DNA of 5,953 nucleotides from Prevotellaceae bacterium (GTDB taxonomy: Bacteria; Bacteroidota; Bacteroidia; Bacteroidales; UBA932): NCBI GenBank assembly GCA_031289895.1, contig JAITOP010000276.1, positions 1-5,953 on the forward strand, read 5' to 3'. The translations under genes and the position numbers were made by a program. Below the pieces are notes generated by a model. The model ran no database searches. It was not told the DNA's origin and saw nothing but the letters and a program-made list of their open reading frames with translations. This document shows, piece by piece, positions 5,790 to 5,953 of the stretch (position 1 is the first letter of the stretch; each line of letters starts with the position of its first letter).

Positions 5790-5927
5790 TTTATTCAGTT
5801 ACGAATTAAAAATTACAATTTACAATTTTTAAATACTGATTGATATTAAGCCATTTTTGAATGAATATTTAAAAGATTTTATATATTTAGATTCAAAAAA
5901 AATATGGTGTTTATTTTAATCAGGTTG
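5790..5927 (-). other. uvrA 5' leader, about 130 nt
   Basis: This stretch lies between the uvrA start codon and its promoter element. It is AT-rich and has no Shine-Dalgarno sequence next to the ATG. It contains a weak inverted repeat, AAAAATT at 5808-5814 and AATTTTT at 5824-5830, within ATTACAATT-type low-complexity DNA. I see no riboswitch or LexA-type box. The leader is long for a repair gene, so a second, closer promoter may have been missed. Confidence 0.4.
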
Positions 5928-5935
5928 CAAAGGTA
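5928..5935 (-). promoter_or_regulatory. uvrA promoter, -7 element TACCTTTG
   Basis: On the minus strand TACCTTTG fits the Bacteroidota -7 consensus TAnnTTTG and is followed by CAACC, which I recall as common at such start sites. It points toward uvrA, 138 nt upstream of the start codon. The -33 TTTG expected about 19 nt further upstream would lie at or beyond the window edge and cannot be checked. An eight-T run directly precedes the element. Confidence 0.6.
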
Positions 5936-5953
5936 AAAAAAATAGTCGTAAGG

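Overview
The window looks like a chromosomal segment of a member of the Bacteroidota. The evidence is the very AT-rich, repeat-laden spacers, the absence of Shine-Dalgarno sequences before the genes, TAnnTTTG-type promoter elements, a lipoprotein with a Cys-Lys-Asn-Asp-rich N-terminus, and a UvrA with the MCPTTGISY sequence that I associate with this phylum. The genus cannot be fixed from the sequence.

Layout: positions 1-687 contain no gene I can support. This stretch holds a copy of a dispersed repeat, a 33-bp tandem repeat, a promoter-like element, and a pair of perfect 31-bp inverted repeats. Each arm of that pair contains a 28-bp sequence resembling a XerC/XerD recombination site (dif). 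A six-helix membrane protein of unknown function follows (688-1311), then a long imperfect hairpin and a 464-bp spacer of repeats. Next is a secreted lipoprotein of unknown function (1776-2756). A probable bidirectional terminator lies between it and uvrA, which is complete and runs leftward (5789-2967) from a promoter element near the right edge.

How the genes relate: uvrA is the DNA-damage sensor of nucleotide excision repair and is convergent with the other two genes. The membrane protein and the lipoprotein share a strand but are 464 bp apart with a hairpin between them, so they are probably separate transcription units. Nothing suggests that the three genes form one pathway.

The most notable signal is non-coding: the inverted pair of dif-like sites at 266-293 and 395-422. 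Two inverted dif-like sites about 100 bp apart recall the folded attachment site of single-stranded phages that use host Xer recombinases, such as CTX-phi. No phage gene is visible here, so this is a hypothesis; a MITE-like element is the main alternative.
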